Positions 61,214 to 64,000 of a stretch of DNA of 64,000 nucleotides are shown piece after piece. Where the stretch lies: assembly GCF_052065755.1 (NCBI RefSeq), contig NZ_JBQHTK010000001.1, positions 375,293 through 439,292 of the forward strand. The letters run 5' to 3'. Position numbers and translations under genes: made by a program. Position 1 is the first letter of the stretch, and every line of letters begins with the position of its first letter. Source of the stretch: Allocoprococcus sp004560705. Its GTDB lineage: Bacteria > Bacillota > Clostridia > Lachnospirales > Lachnospiraceae. The notes below the pieces were generated by a model. That model saw nothing but the letters and a program-made list of their open reading frames with translations, was not told the origin of the DNA and did not search any database.

Positions 61214-62413
61214 TCAGCCATTCGCTACCCGAAGCACCTCGGCTTTGGCATCATCGAAGTTTACATGGGTGTAGACATTCAGGGTTACGCTGATGTCTGA
61301 GTGACCCATGATATACTGCAATGTCTTCGGGTTCATTCCGGATTTTGCCATGTTGGAGCAAAATGTGTGTCGGCATACATGAGGGGTTACTTTCGGCATC
61401 TGGATGCGGTAAATCTTGTTGTACTTCTCTACGATGTGTTCCAGATACTTCTCCCAGTGCAGGGCTACCTTTGGCATATCGTTTTTATCCAGACACAGGA
61501 AGCGGATATACCCATCCACCATTGGCTCGACCTTCGGTGCTTCACGACTGGCAATGATTCTGCGAAAACACTCTGCCACTTCTTCGGTCATCGGCACATA
61601 GCGGGTACCGCTCTCTGTCTTAGGCTCCTCAATCACATATTTCATCTGGGAGGTGCGCTGCAACTGATGGTCTACCTTGATACGCATTTCATCAAACTCA
61701 ATCTCAGAAACCGTCAGTCCGCAGAACTCCGAAATACGAAGCCCGGTATGAAAGAGAATATAGATTGCATCGTAGTATCTACTGAAATGTGCATCTTCCT
61801 TGATGAATTTCAACAAATCCCGCTCCTGCTTCCGGGTGATTGCTTCTCTGGTCACGGAATCATTGACAATCACCGATGCCAGCTCAAATCCAAAGGGATT
61901 TTTCCGAATCAGGTCATCGTCCATCGCCATCTGAAAAGCCGGTCTGAGAACGCCCCGGATGGAATGAATGGAGCTATAGCCCCTGCCATCCACCTGCTGA
62001 AGCTTGATGAGCCACGCTTTTGCATCCGACAAGCGCACCTTGTCAATGCGCTGTTTCCCGAATGCTTCTTTTTTCAGGACATTGATTACCGTCTTGTACC
62101 CGGCAACGGTATTGTGCCGGACACCCGTTTTCAGGGACACATACTTCTCCACCAGTTCCAGCACCGTGTAATTGCCGCCGTTGGTTACGATGTGGTCAAA
62201 CAAATCCGCTTCAATCTGCTTTTCCTTTTCTCGCAGCGAAAGTTCCCGTTTCTTGCCCTTGGGCATGGGGTCATTCTTGTCCAAACGCCAACTGTACACA
62301 TTTTTCTCTTTTCCGTCCTCGTCAATGTAACGGAACCGATACCTCCCGTCTGCACGCTGGTACTCGCCTTCATGCAAAATTCGATTACGGTTGTCTCGTC
62401 TTTTTTCACTCAT
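61214..62413 (-). CDS. Tyrosine recombinase/integrase (Tn916-like)
   Basis: 399 residues. N-terminal arm-binding domain, central SAM-like domain, and C-terminal catalytic domain with HTGLRISEFCGL (first Arg), VTPHVCRHTFCSNM (His-x-x-Arg) and GHSDISVTLNVYTHV (His and nucleophile Tyr). Intact, so it could integrate or excise the element. The ATG at 62411-62413 has AGGAG upstream; the frame is open 14 codons further. Confidence 0.93.
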   Translation of the reverse strand: MSEKRRDNRNRILHEGEYQRADGRYRFRYIDEDGKEKNVYSWRLDKNDPMPKGKKRELSLREKEKQIEADLFDHIVTNGGNYTVLELVEKYVSLKTGVRHNTVAGYKTVINVLKKEAFGKQRIDKVRLSDAKAWLIKLQQVDGRGYSSIHSIRGVLRPAFQMAMDDDLIRKNPFGFELASVIVNDSVTREAITRKQERDLLKFIKEDAHFSRYYDAIYILFHTGLRISEFCGLTVSEIEFDEMRIKVDHQLQRTSQMKYVIEEPKTESGTRYVPMTEEVAECFRRIIASREAPKVEPMVDGYIRFLCLDKNDMPKVALHWEKYLEHIVEKYNKIYRIQMPKVTPHVCRHTFCSNMAKSGMNPKTLQYIMGHSDISVTLNVYTHVNFDDAKAEVLRVANG

Positions 62414-62528
62414 TGAAATCTCTCCTTTACTGTAAAAGGAGAGCCAGACTTGCACCGTTATAATAGCACAAGTTTGGCTCTCCGTATAGGTCTATCATAG
62501 GAAATCGGCAATTCTGCCAGGCACTTTT

Positions 62529-62741
62529 TTATACTGCCGTTGCCTGATCCAGATACCGCTCGAATTTCTCACGCTTAATGAGGGCACGGTTTCCGTTCAT
62601 CACATAGAAATCCTCGTTGGGATGCCCGTCAATAAGCATCCGCAGCTTTCCTTCTCCGATGTGATAGAATCCCGCAGCTTCTTCAATGGTCAGCGTATAT
62701 CTGCGCCAAACAGGAATCTCCATATTTTTCGTCATAGGCAT
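62529..62741 (-). CDS. Excisionase (Xis, Tn916-like)
   Basis: 70 residues. Winged-helix (MerR-like) fold: RRYTLTIEEAAGFYHIGEGKL and NRALIKREKFERYL. It would bias the integrase toward excision. GGAGG lies just before the ATG at 62739-62741; a second ATG two codons later is equally possible. 115 bp upstream of the integrase gene. Confidence 0.88.
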   Translation of the reverse strand: MPMTKNMEIPVWRRYTLTIEEAAGFYHIGEGKLRMLIDGHPNEDFYVMNGNRALIKREKFERYLDQATAV

Positions 62742-63035
62742 TTATCCTCCATAAATGAAATGTGCCAGGCAGAGAACGGTCAGCAACGAAGTCCGGCAAC
62801 GGACTTCAAAAGACCTCAAATTCATTCTCCATCTGGCTTTGGTTATCTATTTACTTTTCTTTTATTTTTCTGTTGTTTTGGTTGTCAGAAGGGAAAAAGC
62901 ATTGAAAATAAAGGATTTTCCCGGCAACCGGGTCGGCAACGGGATTGCAACAAAGTGGACAACGGGCTCCTATTTTTAGAAAGGCAACTCTATCTGTTCG
63001 GCAATCTCCTCAAACCCGTCGGGGATATTTACAGG
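62742..63035. other. Gene-free spacer with repeats in the mobile element
   Basis: It contains the perfect palindrome GAAGTCCG-GCAA-CGGACTTC (62788-62807) and several GGCAAC-type repeats near 62921-62965. These may be binding sites for element proteins or a transfer or replication origin. No gene recognised. Confidence 0.4.
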
Positions 63036-63473
63036 CTAGTTGTCGCTGTCCGTTGCTGTCTTTTCACGCTCCCAGCCCTTTTGTCTGCCGAATCCTACGA
63101 ACATCCTCGGATTGGAGAAATAACGCCAGCCAGTAATGCACTGGTTCATAATCTCATTGACCTCCCGGATTTCCCATTGCTTCGGCTCGTCAAAGGTGTG
63201 GTTCAGGGCTTCCTTGTAGAGCTGCTTGGAACAGACCGTGTCCCCAGTGTACTTGTCCAGATAGGCCTGAATCTGTCCGGCTTTCGTGTCCTCCGGCATG
63301 AAGTCCCGCTGATGCTCTTTCAGGTACTTTGCCATTTCCGGGCTGAATTTCAGCTTGAAGTTTCCGCTGCGGTAAATCTCCATGGCTTCTGCCCACATCT
63401 GCCGGATGTAGGCTCTGGAAGCAGCTTCGTCCTCCAATGTCGTCTCGCAAAATAAAGTTCCTGTCTCCTGCAC
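63036..63473 (-). pseudogene. Truncated VapE-like replication protein
   Basis: C-terminal 145 codons of a virulence-associated-E/primase-helicase-like protein: YLKEHQRDFMPEDTKAGQIQ, YTGDTVCSKQLYKEALN and WRYFSNPRMFVGFGRQKGWER. The ATPase core with its P-loop is missing. The frame starts at a GTG (63471-63473) without a ribosome-binding site, at the point where unrelated sequence begins, so it is most likely cut by a rearrangement. Confidence 0.7.
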
Positions 63474-63549
63474 AAAAACAGCGAATTATTATATCAGTTC
63501 CATAATGATGTCTCTTTGTACGTGCCTGTAATTACGGCGCGCTTTTTTC

Positions 63550-63578
63550 TTGTATCTTTTTTCCGTTTCCGTTATAGT
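63550..63578 (+). promoter_or_regulatory. Promoter of the DUF6431-type gene
   Basis: TTGTAT (63550-63555), a 17-bp spacer and TATAGT (63573-63578) on the plus strand, about 130 bp before the ATG. Confidence 0.55.
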
Positions 63579-63591
63579 TAGCTTGTAACCA

Positions 63592-63637
63592 TAAAAAAAG
63601 AGAAAGAACATCCCCTACCAAAGTTTGTTCTTTCTCT
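63592..63637 (-). terminator. Inward-facing terminator at the edge of the DUF6431 element
   Basis: AGAGAAAGAACA (63599-63610) pairs perfectly with TGTTCTTTCTCT (63626-63637). Only on the minus strand does a U-run follow (TTTTTTTAT). It would block transcription coming from the right. Confidence 0.7.
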
Positions 63638-63709
63638 CACTCAAGCCTGCACCGGCCTTGTCCGGGATCTATGTCCCACTTAATACGGCCTCTGTACAGT
63701 ACCATCCTT

Positions 63710-64000
63710 ATGATAAGAAAAAATGCCCTCTTTTGCAAGATAATTCGCATAAAAAAATCATCAAAAGTTTTGTTTGATTCCTACATGGATACATTCTGCC
63801 CGGAAAAGCAGACCTGTCCTGTCTGTGGCTCCTCTTTCCATTGCCAGATCCATGCCTATTATGGACGCCGGATCATTGACTTTATCTGTGGGGTACCCGT
63901 CACTACAGAAGTGACTGTCCTTCGTCTGGCCTGCCAAAGCTGTGGACATACCCATGCGGTCCTCCCGGACCTGATCATCCCTTATTCCAGCTATAGCCTT
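63710..64000 (+). CDS. DUF6431-type zinc-ribbon protein, partial
   Basis: 97 codons open to the right edge. Two zinc-ribbon pairs, CPVCGSSFHC near residue 45 and CQSCGHTH near residue 80, surround YYGRRIIDFICGVPV. From memory this matches DUF6431 proteins, which in Lachnospiraceae are associated with transposase-like elements. The ATG at 63710 has only a weak ribosome-binding site, so the start is uncertain. Function unknown. Confidence 0.65.
   Translation, partial: MIRKNALFCKIIRIKKSSKVLFDSYMDTFCPEKQTCPVCGSSFHCQIHAYYGRRIIDFICGVPVTTEVTVLRLACQSCGHTHAVLPDLIIPYSSYSL

Larger units (their letters stand above)
61059..63475 (-). mobile_element. Remnant of an integrative element
   Basis: A module of integrase, excisionase and a truncated VapE-like gene, all on the minus strand, with integrase arm-type repeats at the left end. 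Codon usage looks more GC-rich than its neighbours. The left boundary is taken as the first arm repeat; the true attachment site was not found. The right end is where the VapE frame stops matching. Confidence 0.65.

Noticed and set aside
61301..62416. 371-codon plus-strand frame
   Set aside because: Antisense to the integrase gene, which has all catalytic residues; no family resemblance.

Overview
The window looks like chromosome from an anaerobic low-to-mid GC Firmicute of the class Clostridia, most likely a Lachnospiraceae gut bacterium. This is inferred from gene order (S10-spc-alpha operon with a KOW-domain gene between map and infA), strong AGGAGG ribosome-binding sites, zinc-finger S14 and adenylate kinase, D-proline reductase and selenocysteine usage. 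No species call is possible from the sequence alone. Most genes are on the minus strand.

Layout. (1) 1-5.8 kb: a ChvE/MmsAB-type monosaccharide ABC transporter (permease cut by the left edge), an RpiB-type isomerase with its own strong promoter, and an orphan sugar-binding lipoprotein. (2) 5.9-22.6 kb: a 32-gene ribosomal protein operon from rpsJ to rplQ, including secY, adk, map, infA and rpoA, with a consensus promoter and a roughly 225-nt structured leader. (3) 22.7-26.3 kb: an orphan promoter-terminator pair (possible small RNA), a GH127 beta-L-arabinofuranosidase and a divergent TetR regulator with overlapping operators. (4) 26.3-34.1 kb: a D-proline reductase locus (prdC, prdA, small gene, prdB, prdD, prdE) preceded by the selenocysteine tRNA gene selC, with divergent prdF (proline racemase) and a TetR regulator. 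PrdB carries an in-frame UGA. (5) 34.2-40.7 kb: a Wadjet (JetABCD) plasmid-defence system whose jetC is frameshifted. (6) 40.9-49.9 kb: a selenium island: DUF3343, a TusA-like protein, the YedE transporter, a Csd/SufS-like lyase, a LysR regulator, SelB, SelA, SelD (itself with an in-frame UGA) and YedF. (7) 49.9-50.6 kb: a gene-free, repeat-rich patch with a 153-bp hairpin and an 82-bp tandem duplication. (8) 50.6-60.5 kb: an RlmI-like methyltransferase, a little-known cluster of two membrane proteins plus an M20 amidohydrolase with a divergent regulator, a degraded group II intron, Xaa-Pro aminopeptidase, a DUF3783 protein and an AEC transporter. (9) 60.5-64 kb: a low-molecular-weight phosphatase, then mobile DNA: integrase, excisionase, a truncated VapE-like gene and the start of a DUF6431-type gene cut by the right edge.

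How the parts fit. YedE, the TusA/YedF-like proteins, the lyase and SelD would import and activate selenium. SelA, SelB and tRNA-Sec would insert it at UGA. The two consumers visible here are SelD itself and the proline reductase subunit PrdB, so supply and use of selenium lie within 24 kb, interrupted by the Wadjet system. PrdF makes D-proline from L-proline for the reductase, and PrdC feeds it electrons.
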